Of a DNA stretch of 64,000 nt, positions 8,662 to 17,659 are shown piece by piece. Within the stretch, counting starts at the first letter, position 1; every line of letters starts with the position of its first letter. Position numbers and translations under genes: made by a program. The notes under the pieces are model-generated. The model was given only the letters and a program-made list of their open reading frames with translations, made no database searches and was not told the origin of the DNA. Source of the stretch: an uncultured Flavobacteriaceae bacterium (GTDB taxonomy: Bacteria > Bacteroidota > Bacteroidia > Flavobacteriales > Flavobacteriaceae). The stretch spans positions 124,001-188,000 of the forward strand of contig CANNGA010000003.1 of the NCBI GenBank assembly GCA_947504035.1, read 5' to 3'.

Positions 8662-9810
8662 TTATTCCGAATCTACTCTGTTATATAAACTAACTATTTT
8701 AGACCGCAATTTAACACGATTATAATGGTTTTCCATCAAATTCAAATTATAATGTAGTGTGCTTTTTCTTAATTCTTTGTTTTGAAGTGCATTTTTTATA
8801 TGCTGTGCTATTTCTTGAGCATTTAATGGCTTAGTAATAAGATAACCATTCTTTGCATGTGTGATGAGTTCTTCTGTAACACCTCCCGGATTAGACTGTA
8901 TTGGGAATGCTCCCATGTACATCGCTTCCAATAACGCATTAGGCATTCCATCGGAAATACTATTAGCTATATGTATACTAGACTGCCCCATAAGCTCTAG
9001 TAAGGCTTTATTTTTTATGAATGCATACCTTGAATGTAGTGTTATGGGTAGTTTTCTTAATTTTTCTGACGTTTCTATTTGGAGTTTTAAAGTAGCATCT
9101 GCACTATATACAACAATACGTTGTTTACTTTGTAATATTACATCAAACACATATTCTAAAGCTTCTAGAACGACTGAAGCTTTACCAACACCATCGTCAT
9201 ACCCCTTTATTAAAATGATATTCCGTTCTTCTACTGGTTTCACTTTAGAGCGGTTTGCCGTAATACCGCCATTGCCTGGAAACACGCCCAAAAAGGCATT
9301 TTTATAACCTTGTGCTGTTACCAATTTAAAATCACGTTTACAGTCTGTTATTAAGTAATCAACACGATTATAAAACCGCTTCAAATCTTCCGTTTCAATC
9401 CCTAACTCCTTATAATAAAACACATCACTCCCCCAGGAAGAATATATTAGAGGTATTTTACTTTGCTCTAAAACAGACAGAATTGGCAATCCTGAAAGTT
9501 GCATTTCAAAACAATGTATTATATCTGGTTTTATTTTTTTTAAATACGTTTCAAAAACAGATGTGACGTTCCGTTCATTAAGCTTTAGAAGGTTTTCATA
9601 CAATTTAGGACATTGCTGTTTAAATCGTGTTCGAAAAGGGAAATCCCATCTTAATTTCCATAGTGTTCTTTGTTTTACCCATGGTATTTTAGAGGCTTCT
9701 AATCCACCGCCTGTAATATCAAACCAATACACATCATACCCCGAATGCTCCAATTGGTTTACCCATTGAAAAAAATGATGATTAGGTATAGCTACCATTA
9801 AAATTCTCAT
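8662..9810 (-). CDS. Glycosyltransferase family 4 (GT-B)
   Basis: A protein of 382 residues with the two Rossmann halves of GT-B enzymes. The N-terminal half holds MRILMVAIPNHHFFQW and DIIHCFEMQLSGLPIL. The C-terminal half carries the donor-binding block SDGMPNALLEAMYMGAFPI followed by SNPGGVTEEL, typical of GT4 retaining transferases (the E..E/GG pattern). No membrane segment. It is part of a tightly packed run of transferases. Sugar specificity cannot be inferred. Confidence 0.87.
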   Translation of the reverse strand: MRILMVAIPNHHFFQWVNQLEHSGYDVYWFDITGGGLEASKIPWVKQRTLWKLRWDFPFRTRFKQQCPKLYENLLKLNERNVTSVFETYLKKIKPDIIHCFEMQLSGLPILSVLEQSKIPLIYSSWGSDVFYYKELGIETEDLKRFYNRVDYLITDCKRDFKLVTAQGYKNAFLGVFPGNGGITANRSKVKPVEERNIILIKGYDDGVGKASVVLEALEYVFDVILQSKQRIVVYSADATLKLQIETSEKLRKLPITLHSRYAFIKNKALLELMGQSSIHIANSISDGMPNALLEAMYMGAFPIQSNPGGVTEELITHAKNGYLITKPLNAQEIAQHIKNALQNKELRKSTLHYNLNLMENHYNRVKLRSKIVSLYNRVDSE

Positions 9811-9821
9811 TGTCTACAACA

Positions 9822-10979
9822 TCAATTTAAAATTGTCTTAACCAGTTCTAGATACTTCAATCTTGTTTGATTTAACGAATTGTTTTTTAAGTAATTACAC
9901 CTTACACGTTTTCGTTCCAAAAGCCGTTCTTCCACTTCAAAACGCTCTATTGTACTTAAAATTATATCTAGATTATTAGTAGTATGCGAGAACCAAAATC
10001 TATGTTTTGAATGCTCTAAGCGTTCTGGCATAGCCCCCACTTTGGTTGAAACAATAAGTTTTCCTGCCGCCATTGCTTCAACACCTACCAAGGGACCTCC
10101 CTCATGTTTAGAGGGTATAATTAAAACATCTATCTTCTCAAAAAAATGAGGTAAAGACTTGTGTTCTAAAGCACCAATATACGTTATGTTTTTATTTTGT
10201 TTGAGTGCCGATAAAACCATTTCTAGCAAAGGGCCTTCTCCCGCAATTACTAGTTTTCGCTCACTCGACTTAAAAACGTTTAAAAGCGCTTCTATTCCTT
10301 TCTCCTCAGAAAAACGTCCTATATAACCATACACTAGATGGTTATCTATTTCTTTAATGTTAATTTTTAATAGTGCAGGTTCTAAGAAAGTGGTTTGGTC
10401 TATATTCCAAACATTGGTTTTCAAACATTCTTTTAAAAGAGATGCATTCTGCTGCGAATGCGCTAATATATTAATAGTTGTATTGGTATGTTCCAAATAG
10501 TCTGAAACAGAAGTGATACGCCCAGACGGCCTAAATAATAACACTTTATTATATTTTAGACATTGGTTTTGAACGTGTTGCAACCATTTCCCAGACAATT
10601 CATCACTGTATATAATCAAATCCGATTGTTTTACAAAAGAACGGATTGTTTTGGCATATAAATCTTCAAAATCAAAATACGACTTTGTCAATTTATTTTT
10701 TAAGAAAAAATACCAAGGTTCTTTTCTTTTGAAAAAAAATTTAGTGAATACAGCAGCTAATTTTATGAAAAAAAAATTACGCCCTATCGTTTCACTTAGC
10801 GTAGACCATTTTGTAGTGTCTATATTTTTTAAAGCAAGAGAAGACCCCGTCATATTTACTGTAGAACATATGTGTACATCGTAATCTGTTTTCAGGAAAT
10901 GATATAACATATTTGTCATTATTTCTCGCCCGCCAAAATCAACTATAGGCCCCAATAATAAAATTTTTCTCTTAGCCAT
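9822..10979 (-). CDS. Glycosyltransferase family 4 (GT-B)
   Basis: A protein of 385 residues. The N-terminus has KILLLGPIVDFGGREIM, a GT4-type acceptor-domain loop. The C-terminal half has YGYIGRFSEEKGIEALL, LVIAGEGPL, ITYIGALEHKSLPHFFEKIDVLIIPSKHEGGPLVGVEAMAAGK-type blocks (spanning about residues 240-315), i.e. the full EGGPLVGVEAMA donor-binding motif of retaining GT4 enzymes. It precedes the second GT4 gene by 11 bases. Donor sugar unknown. Confidence 0.9.
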   Translation of the reverse strand: MAKRKILLLGPIVDFGGREIMTNMLYHFLKTDYDVHICSTVNMTGSSLALKNIDTTKWSTLSETIGRNFFFIKLAAVFTKFFFKRKEPWYFFLKNKLTKSYFDFEDLYAKTIRSFVKQSDLIIYSDELSGKWLQHVQNQCLKYNKVLLFRPSGRITSVSDYLEHTNTTINILAHSQQNASLLKECLKTNVWNIDQTTFLEPALLKINIKEIDNHLVYGYIGRFSEEKGIEALLNVFKSSERKLVIAGEGPLLEMVLSALKQNKNITYIGALEHKSLPHFFEKIDVLIIPSKHEGGPLVGVEAMAAGKLIVSTKVGAMPERLEHSKHRFWFSHTTNNLDIILSTIERFEVEERLLERKRVRCNYLKNNSLNQTRLKYLELVKTILN

Positions 10980-11043
10980 TTTTTATATCTACCGCTGTTA
11001 TGTAATATCGTTTTTACAATAATTACTACACCTACACTTTTTA

Positions 11044-12087
11044 TTAATATGTCCTATCTACATAATTATAGACCTGTTTCCCTGTAAGGCCTTTAAAGCG
11101 TAATAACGTTCTTAAAATAGGTTTCACCTTTAAAACTCTTTTAAACAATTTAAAGTGAATAAAATACGCTATAGGATTAGACTTCAGCTTCTTTAACAAC
11201 GAATAATCAATAAATTTTTGTTCTTGATTTGAAAGTTCATCAAAAGCCTTTTGCATCCAAGATTCAAAAACATTTCCTAAATGATACGCGTTATTTGTAT
11301 ACGTAGACAACCTAAAACCTCCTGCTAGAATCACTGGCTTGTCCATATACAAAAACTCACTATCACCATCAATCAAGAATTCACTATTAACTTCTGGAAG
11401 TGTTTTAAAAACTTCAGACTTATAGGTCGCTACAAAATGAGAACATCCTAAAACAGCCGTTGTAGCATCGCTTCCCTCTAAAGTACCTATACTATCACCA
11501 AATTCTTCAGGCAAATGTGTCCAACCTATACTTTTTGCAAATTTTTCTAGAGCCTGCAAATTTTGAACTTTCCCAAATTTTAACTTTTTTGAAAACAAAT
11601 ACTTAAACCAAATATTCTCCGTTAAATCTAAATGTTTTCTATATACCGGAACAGGACATACCGCACCTGCTTTTGGAAAAGCTTTAAATGTTTTTACGAC
11701 TTCATCTTCCCAATGGTTTAAGAACAAAACATCTGCATCGGTAATTGTTATTAATCGTTCTTCTGCTGTTCTTAAAGCTTTTAATAAACTATTCACCTTT
11801 CCAATGCCTTCTTTCTCTATAATAAGTTCATCTATATGAATTGTATCGTTATAGAGTTTAAGTAACTTATCATTAATATCTTTTGAAGATTTGTTACTTA
11901 TTATGGATATTTTTAAGGTCGATTTTGATGTCTTTAAAATTGAAAACAAACAAAGTTCAAAAATTTTATAAGCATCTTTAAAATAATCGGTCTCATGAGG
12001 GATATGTAAAGGTATGATCACCCTATGATCACAAGGTTGTTTTACAACAGGTTTCCCCCCTTTAGTAGGATTGTAGCCTTTACGCAT
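11044..12087 (-). CDS. Glycosyltransferase family 2-like (GT-A)
   Basis: A protein of 347 residues with a GT-A core: VIIPLHIPHETDYFKD at the start, then KVNSLLKALRTAEERLITITDADVLFL with the DAD metal motif near residue 120. The C-terminal third is basic and holds LLKKLKSNPIAYFIHFKLF, a possible membrane-interface region. Its start overlaps the end of the epimerase gene by 8 bases, showing translational coupling. It resembles transferases that decorate capsular repeat units; donor unknown. Confidence 0.75.
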   Translation of the reverse strand: MRKGYNPTKGGKPVVKQPCDHRVIIPLHIPHETDYFKDAYKIFELCLFSILKTSKSTLKISIISNKSSKDINDKLLKLYNDTIHIDELIIEKEGIGKVNSLLKALRTAEERLITITDADVLFLNHWEDEVVKTFKAFPKAGAVCPVPVYRKHLDLTENIWFKYLFSKKLKFGKVQNLQALEKFAKSIGWTHLPEEFGDSIGTLEGSDATTAVLGCSHFVATYKSEVFKTLPEVNSEFLIDGDSEFLYMDKPVILAGGFRLSTYTNNAYHLGNVFESWMQKAFDELSNQEQKFIDYSLLKKLKSNPIAYFIHFKLFKRVLKVKPILRTLLRFKGLTGKQVYNYVDRTY

Positions 12088-13018
12088 TCTCTATAACTTT
12101 ATAGTGTTCAATCAATTTTAAAATTCCTTTTTCCAATGGTATTAACTCTCGTCCCAAAACATGCTTCATTTTTGTAATATCTGGACACCGTCTCGTCATG
12201 TCTCCTTCTTCTAATGGAGGTAAATGAATTATTTTGCTCTTAGATTGAGATAATTCTATAACTTCTTGCGCTAATGATAAAATGGTTTGCTCCTTATCAC
12301 TACCAACATTAATAACGGAATTTATACACGTTTTATCGCTTATTGCTCTTATGCATGTTTCTACATTATCCTCTACATAACAAAAAGAGCGCGTTTGTAA
12401 ACCGTCTCCATATATGGTTATATCCTTATTGGAAAGTGCTAATTTTAAAAATTTCGGTAAAACAAAATCTTCACTTTGATTAGGACCATACGTATTAAAG
12501 AATCTAAATATGGTATATTCTAAACCATATTCTTGATAATAGGATTTAAAAAAAGCTTCCCCTACATTTTTAACAATAGCATAAGGTAATCTTGAGTTTA
12601 ATGGCGTCGTTTTCTCATTTTGAGGAATTTCAAATGGTTCTCCATACACTTCGGAAGAACTTGAATAAAATACACGTTTTACATCCGAATTTTTGGATAG
12701 AGACAAAATGTGCTTAATTCCATCTATATCTTCAAGTACCTTAATAGGATGATTCAAAGTACGTTCAACTCCAACCATCGCGGCATAATGAAATACATAA
12801 TCAAAATTAAACCTAGCGAAAATAGGTGCAATATCGTTATAATTATTTACGTTAGATTTTATAAATTGTACATTGTCATATTTGGGCACCTTTTTTAATG
12901 CTCCTGTAGATAAGTTATCTACTATTACAACTAAGTTATTTTTATCTTTAGCGAGATTTAAGGCCAAACTACTCCCTACATTACCAGCACCTCCTGTAAT
13001 TAAATATGTCGTTTTCAA
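12080..13018 (-). CDS. NAD-dependent epimerase/dehydratase (extended SDR)
   Basis: A nucleotide-sugar enzyme of 312 residues, full length for the family. The NAD-binding loop GGAGNVGSSLA is at residues 8-18, with VDNLSTG after beta-2. The active-site serine lies in FYSSSSEVYGE, and the Tyr/Lys pair in LPYAIVKN (YxxxK). RFFNTYGPNQ and QTRSFCYVEDNVE are typical of UDP-glucose 4-epimerase or UDP-glucuronate decarboxylase-like SDRs. It would supply an activated sugar for this locus. The exact reaction cannot be decided between 4-epimerase, 4,6-dehydratase and decarboxylase. Confidence 0.85.
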   Translation of the reverse strand: MKTTYLITGGAGNVGSSLALNLAKDKNNLVVIVDNLSTGALKKVPKYDNVQFIKSNVNNYNDIAPIFARFNFDYVFHYAAMVGVERTLNHPIKVLEDIDGIKHILSLSKNSDVKRVFYSSSSEVYGEPFEIPQNEKTTPLNSRLPYAIVKNVGEAFFKSYYQEYGLEYTIFRFFNTYGPNQSEDFVLPKFLKLALSNKDITIYGDGLQTRSFCYVEDNVETCIRAISDKTCINSVINVGSDKEQTILSLAQEVIELSQSKSKIIHLPPLEEGDMTRRCPDITKMKHVLGRELIPLEKGILKLIEHYKVIENA

Positions 13019-13024
13019 TTTCTT

Positions 13025-13867
13025 TTACTTTGATGTTAAAATAAACACATTTAGAAAACCTAAACGCATTTTATTTATTTTTTTTATAATATCTAATTTA
13101 ATTTTAATCGTTTTTCTTCTCCCCCATTTATTATGAAACGTTATAATGCCTTCAACCATTTTTACATCTTTCAATACCCAAGTCCAATTTTGCTCAATTA
13201 AATATTTTGGAGTGTTTTTTGGTAAACGCTCATAATCTATAGTTTCATTTTTACCATCTGATACTTTCTCTAAGTGATGTACTTCTGCATTGGTTACTAA
13301 AGCATGTCGAATATTATATTTTTGTAATTGCATTGCATAATCATAATCTGCATAATAAAAATCGAAACGTTCATCCAGTTTTTTTATTTTTTTTAGCACA
13401 TTTTTATGCATAACAATACACCAACCTGTAAGGTGTTTTTGTATCTCATAGCCAATAACAAATTTATTTTCCTTTATGAGATTTGGTGCCAATTTGTTTG
13501 ACTTCTTATCATAAGGGGAAAATGACATCAATTGGGGCTCTAATGTTGTCACTTTAAAAATTTCTTGCAACCATGTTTTTGTATAAACGACATCGTTATT
13601 ACTTAAAACATAATAATCACCAGAAGCATGAGACATACCTATATTTAAAAACTTATGAAAATTAAAATCCGAATCTGGTGTAATGGTTTTTAGTTGGGGT
13701 ATATCATAATTGTAAACTGATGCATTAGCACTTTCTACTAATATAATTTCAAAATTTAGATTAGCACATATAGCACTTTCTATAAATGTTGAAAAACAAT
13801 TTAAATTCATGTTATAAATACCCTCAGAATTAGTTCTTGAAAGCACTATTAAAGAGATCTTTTTCAT
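13025..13867 (-). CDS. Glycosyltransferase family 2
   Basis: A protein of 280 residues that begins ISLIVLSRTNSEGIYNMNL. It has GDYYVLSNNDVVYTKTWLQ as the metal-binding region (NDV in place of the commoner DxD) and TGWCIVMHKNVLKKI and DYDYAMQLQKYNI in the acceptor half, as in rhamnosyl- and other capsule GT2 enzymes. The start codon overlaps the upstream stop in an ATGA arrangement (13864-13867), so the two genes are translationally coupled. Donor unknown. Confidence 0.83.
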   Translation of the reverse strand: MKKISLIVLSRTNSEGIYNMNLNCFSTFIESAICANLNFEIILVESANASVYNYDIPQLKTITPDSDFNFHKFLNIGMSHASGDYYVLSNNDVVYTKTWLQEIFKVTTLEPQLMSFSPYDKKSNKLAPNLIKENKFVIGYEIQKHLTGWCIVMHKNVLKKIKKLDERFDFYYADYDYAMQLQKYNIRHALVTNAEVHHLEKVSDGKNETIDYERLPKNTPKYLIEQNWTWVLKDVKMVEGIITFHNKWGRRKTIKIKLDIIKKINKMRLGFLNVFILTSK

Positions 13868-14682
13868 GCTTTTAAGAGCTTTTCTAGAGCTATATTCATT
13901 CTATTCGCATCAGACCGAAACTTATTACGTCCTTTTAATCCATCAATATAAATATTAGGTAAATGATGAATCAAGTTATCTTCAAATTCTGAAATACATA
14001 TTAACTTCTTCATTCCTCCATAATCATAAATATCTGTATTTACCTTGCACTTCACACTATAAGTATTGGCATATTTTAAAGGTGCTCCTATTTGCTTCCG
14101 CATTTTATTGAGTACTTTATTTGCAAATGATAAAGGCGGATCATCTGCTAACACTGTGAAGTCTATTTTAGCTCCTATTTTTAAAAGTTGTTTTTTGGAC
14201 AGTATAAATGTTGCTTGGTGTGTGTTTGAGAAATGAGCAAATTTAAGTCCTTTATAAACCTCTACAGATCCATATTTCCAATCGAAATGATGGTGATAAC
14301 CTGGATAATAAAGTCCTTTTTCGTTTTCTTCAAATTGCATCAATCCAGAAATTCTATTTTCTGGTAAAATACTTTCGTAATACAAATGTTTATCGACATG
14401 GTGCTCTTTAAACAAATGGTCGTTCTCACCAAAAAGAAAAACATCGTAATCATGCCTTCTATCCCATATCTCTTTTCTACATGTTAAAGGCAACAACTGA
14501 TAGTTTTCTAAAGCAACAACATTAACTTTATCGACATCCTTAACCGTTAAGGCAATATTACTTTGTACAATAACTGTAACCTCATACTTCTTAAAGCTTT
14601 TCAATTCGGAAATGACTTCTAACAAATAATTTAACTGTTCTTCGCCATAGTTTACTAATACTGCCAGTAGTTTATTACTCAT
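13864..14682 (-). CDS. Uncharacterised capsule-locus protein, probable GT-A-like transferase
   Basis: I chose the ATG at 14682 (MSNKLLAVLVNYGEEQL), giving 272 residues. An in-frame ATG at 14748 adds 22 residues with no family character. VLVNYGEEQLNYLLEVI resembles the first strand and helix of GT2-like proteins, and DVFLFGENDHLF near residue 95 could be a metal site (END). FTVLADDPPLSFANKVL follows in the second half. I cannot place it in a named family. Location, ATGA coupling with a GT2 gene and the acidic motif suggest a glycosyltransferase. Confidence 0.5.
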   Translation of the reverse strand: MSNKLLAVLVNYGEEQLNYLLEVISELKSFKKYEVTVIVQSNIALTVKDVDKVNVVALENYQLLPLTCRKEIWDRRHDYDVFLFGENDHLFKEHHVDKHLYYESILPENRISGLMQFEENEKGLYYPGYHHHFDWKYGSVEVYKGLKFAHFSNTHQATFILSKKQLLKIGAKIDFTVLADDPPLSFANKVLNKMRKQIGAPLKYANTYSVKCKVNTDIYDYGGMKKLICISEFEDNLIHHLPNIYIDGLKGRNKFRSDANRMNIALEKLLKA

Positions 14683-14910
14683 TTGCAACAACTTAAAAAT
14701 ATAACTGTTTCTATAAAAGTTAGTGTTCCCTATAAATATTTGTATCACAAAACAAGATACAAAATGCTTATACTACAACATAGATCGCTTGATTCTACAG
14801 TGTAAAGGTAGCTATTAATATAATATAAAAAAGGAAGATTTATTTTGTTTAAACTCTAAATCTCATTAGTTAAAACATAAAAAATAGAAGTCCTTCAATA
14901 ACATAATTTT

Positions 14911-15951
14911 TCAACGTAATAAATCTTCATAGAGTTTGAAATGGCATTTAGCAATACGATCTGGCGACAAAAAATCGCTACTATATACTTTATTTGCTTG
15001 CCCCACACCATTTCTTACCTTTTCTTTTGATGCTCTAAATGCTTTAGAAATAGATTTAACATCCAGTGGCTTATATACGGGGTTTTCTAATTTACGCAAA
15101 GTCTCTCCTATATTTCCATAATCTGGTCCCATCACTACTTTAGAAAAAGAAAACCCCATAAATATGACGCCAGAATTAAGCGTGTTAATTCTTGGAGAAA
15201 TAACAACGTCTGCAGCGTTAAAGTACAGTCTTAAGTCCTTATGAGGTATTCTATCTTGATTAAACTTAATATGCTTAACGCTATATAGTAGTTTTTTAAT
15301 AAGATATTTTATAAATAAACTATATTTTCCCGAATAGTCCTCCTTCTTTCGCATGAGCAATGAATTATTAATTATCAAGTACGCGTTAGGTCTTTTTGAA
15401 GCCTTAAAAGCTTTAATAATTTGCTGTTCTTCTCTTATATCTCTTATCGTTCCAAATGTCATAAAAACAAATGCGCGCTTTGGTATTTTTAATTGTTTCC
15501 TAGCTTCAAATGGATTCGTTTTAGAATAAAGCTTATCGTAATTAACATGCTCTATGACAACATTTATAATATTCTTTACATATAAATTTTCTAAGCTATA
15601 CTGTCCCAAATGTATCATCGCATGAATCGTTTTTATCACAGTAGGGTACAACAACTCACTTGTAGTAGTAACTGTATGCGGAGATTGGTTATGCCGTGTT
15701 AAAACAATTTTCGTATTTCTACCTCTCCAAAACTCTAGCCGTGTTTCTAGTTTAGCAATAGATGCTTTATTGGGTAATATCCAGTTAAATAATTCCTCGG
15801 GCCATTGAATATGTAAAATTTCAAAGTCTGCTTTAGTATTCCAAAATGCATCTACACTACATGTAATATTACAATGTTCTGGCATTGCATCTACAATACT
15901 TTTCAAATAACTATTCTCTGAATTATAATCTGAAGCTATCAGTATTTCCAT
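14911..15951 (-). CDS. GT-B-like glycosyltransferase
   Basis: A protein of 346 residues. FEILHIQWPEELFNW and KIVLTRHNQSPH are N-domain motifs of GT4-like enzymes (HIHWPE type). AFVFMTFGTIRDIREEQQIIKAF marks the start of the second Rossmann domain near residue 165, and AADVVISPRINTLNSGVIFMGFSF occupies the position of the donor-binding block. A 163-base AT-rich gap precedes the next gene downstream, the largest inside this half of the locus. Donor unknown. Confidence 0.72.
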   Translation of the reverse strand: MEILIASDYNSENSYLKSIVDAMPEHCNITCSVDAFWNTKADFEILHIQWPEELFNWILPNKASIAKLETRLEFWRGRNTKIVLTRHNQSPHTVTTTSELLYPTVIKTIHAMIHLGQYSLENLYVKNIINVVIEHVNYDKLYSKTNPFEARKQLKIPKRAFVFMTFGTIRDIREEQQIIKAFKASKRPNAYLIINNSLLMRKKEDYSGKYSLFIKYLIKKLLYSVKHIKFNQDRIPHKDLRLYFNAADVVISPRINTLNSGVIFMGFSFSKVVMGPDYGNIGETLRKLENPVYKPLDVKSISKAFRASKEKVRNGVGQANKVYSSDFLSPDRIAKCHFKLYEDLLR

Positions 15952-15991
15952 AGAGTAAAAGCGATTCTAAATTCTTAATTCAAATTCAAAA

Positions 15992-16813
15992 TTATTTTTT
16001 ATACTTTTCTTTAAATTTTGAAACCTGTATTGCAATTTTATTATCTATCTCATTTATAACGCTATCTTTTGAATTTATGAATGTATTTCGTCTAAATTTA
16101 AGTCGCATCATCAAAATACAATAAAATGTTTTCAGCTTACTTTTTCTATGATTTAGTGTAAAATCAAAAACATGTGTAGGTACCTTTTCTAAATCTATAC
16201 TCAACAACCAATCAGTCCATTTAATTTCAGATGTTAATGCAGATTCGCTCCCGTGTTTTGAAAATTTAACGCGCATCCATGGCACCCTATAAATATCTGC
16301 CAAAATCGCTCCATGCATGGCAGATGCTAATATTTGTTCCGAAGCATTTATTTCATCTATAACACGCTCTACCTCTTGCGTTGGAAGTATCACGTGTATG
16401 CCTGTTATTCTTTCAAACATCCTCCAGTTAAACTGATTAGCATGTCTAAAATAAGGTACAATAGACAACTTATATTTTTTAGTATAAGTCTTTTTAGGTA
16501 AAAGCCTTAACGCATAAGCTGCATCTGAAATATAAGTGTTTGTCCGTGTTACAACACTAGATATTGGACCTCTAACAAAAAGAATATCTAATTTTGAAAT
16601 CGTAGAAATATCTAATTGAAAATCTCTTACACCACTACCAAAGACAACCTTTGCATTATCACTTTTTATACGCTCATCTAAAATAGAGCCTATCCCTATA
16701 AAATCTAAATCGTCTCGATAGTTTTCGAAATCTCCTAACACCTGTTTCCACAACCAAGGGTTTAGATCATCTCCAAAATTACCTATATCTGATTTAAAAT
16801 AAATTATGTTCAT
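15992..16813 (-). CDS. Polysaccharide pyruvyl transferase family protein (first copy)
   Basis: A protein of 273 residues. NIIYFKSDIGNFGDDLNPWL at the N-terminus is the usual NxGDdLnp motif of the polysaccharide pyruvyltransferase fold, followed by FIGIGSIL, VVFGSGVRD and FVRGPISS, and ASAMHGAILADIYRVPW in place of the usual SxRLHxxI block. These enzymes move a pyruvate ketal from phosphoenolpyruvate to a hexose of a surface glycan, adding negative charge. It lies 9 bases after a second family member. Some members of this fold transfer other groups, so the exact reaction is open. Confidence 0.83.
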   Translation of the reverse strand: MNIIYFKSDIGNFGDDLNPWLWKQVLGDFENYRDDLDFIGIGSILDERIKSDNAKVVFGSGVRDFQLDISTISKLDILFVRGPISSVVTRTNTYISDAAYALRLLPKKTYTKKYKLSIVPYFRHANQFNWRMFERITGIHVILPTQEVERVIDEINASEQILASAMHGAILADIYRVPWMRVKFSKHGSESALTSEIKWTDWLLSIDLEKVPTHVFDFTLNHRKSKLKTFYCILMMRLKFRRNTFINSKDSVINEIDNKIAIQVSKFKEKYKK

Positions 16814-16822
16814 ATTTCAAAT

Positions 16823-17659
16823 TTAAAAGATAATACCTTTAGTCTTTAACTCTTCTTTATCTGGAAAATAAAAATCCTTCAACGTTATTTCTTTATCTAA
16901 AAAGGTAGGCTTGTCGTTTTTCAAACTTGCTAAGTCTATAGTCTGTAACGGTTTTGGCATGTCTATATTTACAGATAAAAAGTAATCTTTATATTTAAAT
17001 ATGGGTTCGTTAGATTGAGGTTTTACAAATACACATGGTATTTTCAAAGCATGACTAAAAATTATACCATGCAACGAAGAGGTGTAAACCAATTTAGAAT
17101 TTAATATCGCCTTAGCAACAGTTTTAGGATGATTATCTATACTAATAATTTTTAAAAAATCGGGAACCTTCTTATAATCTATACGATCATTATAATGCGG
17201 TATAAATATAGCCTGAGTTTTATTTGCCCTCTTATTTAATTCAAGCCCATATACTTCTTTAATTAAAAGCCCTGGGTCTAACATAAATTTTAAATGAGAC
17301 AAATCTGCATTGTACTTTTCAAACAACTGTTTCGTTAAAGGGCCTCTTACACCGTATATCTTCGCTTTAGATATATCGTTCCCTATAGCCTCTAGATTAT
17401 TTCCTTTCCAACCTATACCGTTAATAATATCATCTTTTTTTATCACAGAAGCCAAAGAGCCTACTAATAAAAGTCTATTACCTTCCGATCTCGTATTGTA
17501 TACTTTTTCTTTATAAATATACTTGATCAAGTCTCTTGCAAAAATATCACCCGCATTTCCATGGTTAAAACCATCTACATGCTTTCTTAAAACCTTTGCT
17601 TTAAAGACGTCTTTCAAAGACCATATTCTAGAATGCCAAAAGTAAGTTCTTAGCGCCAT
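16823..17659 (-). CDS. Polysaccharide pyruvyl transferase family protein (second copy)
   Basis: A protein of 278 residues. It has GNAGDIFARDLIKYIY near residue 35, LLLVGSLASVI, INGIGWKG, IYGVRGPLTKQLF and YTSSLHGIIFSHALKIPC: the full set of family blocks in order, with the S-LHG block intact. It differs strongly from the neighbouring copy, so this is not a recent duplication. The gene begins within the last 10 bases of the upstream propeller gene. With the first copy it could ketalise two different residues of the repeat unit, or one could have another role. Confidence 0.84.
   Translation of the reverse strand: MALRTYFWHSRIWSLKDVFKAKVLRKHVDGFNHGNAGDIFARDLIKYIYKEKVYNTRSEGNRLLLVGSLASVIKKDDIINGIGWKGNNLEAIGNDISKAKIYGVRGPLTKQLFEKYNADLSHLKFMLDPGLLIKEVYGLELNKRANKTQAIFIPHYNDRIDYKKVPDFLKIISIDNHPKTVAKAILNSKLVYTSSLHGIIFSHALKIPCVFVKPQSNEPIFKYKDYFLSVNIDMPKPLQTIDLASLKNDKPTFLDKEITLKDFYFPDKEELKTKGIIF

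Noticed and set aside
8861-9307. 148-residue plus-strand ORF opposite a GT4 gene
   Set aside because: No recognisable domain, and it overlaps the donor-binding half of an intact GT4 enzyme.
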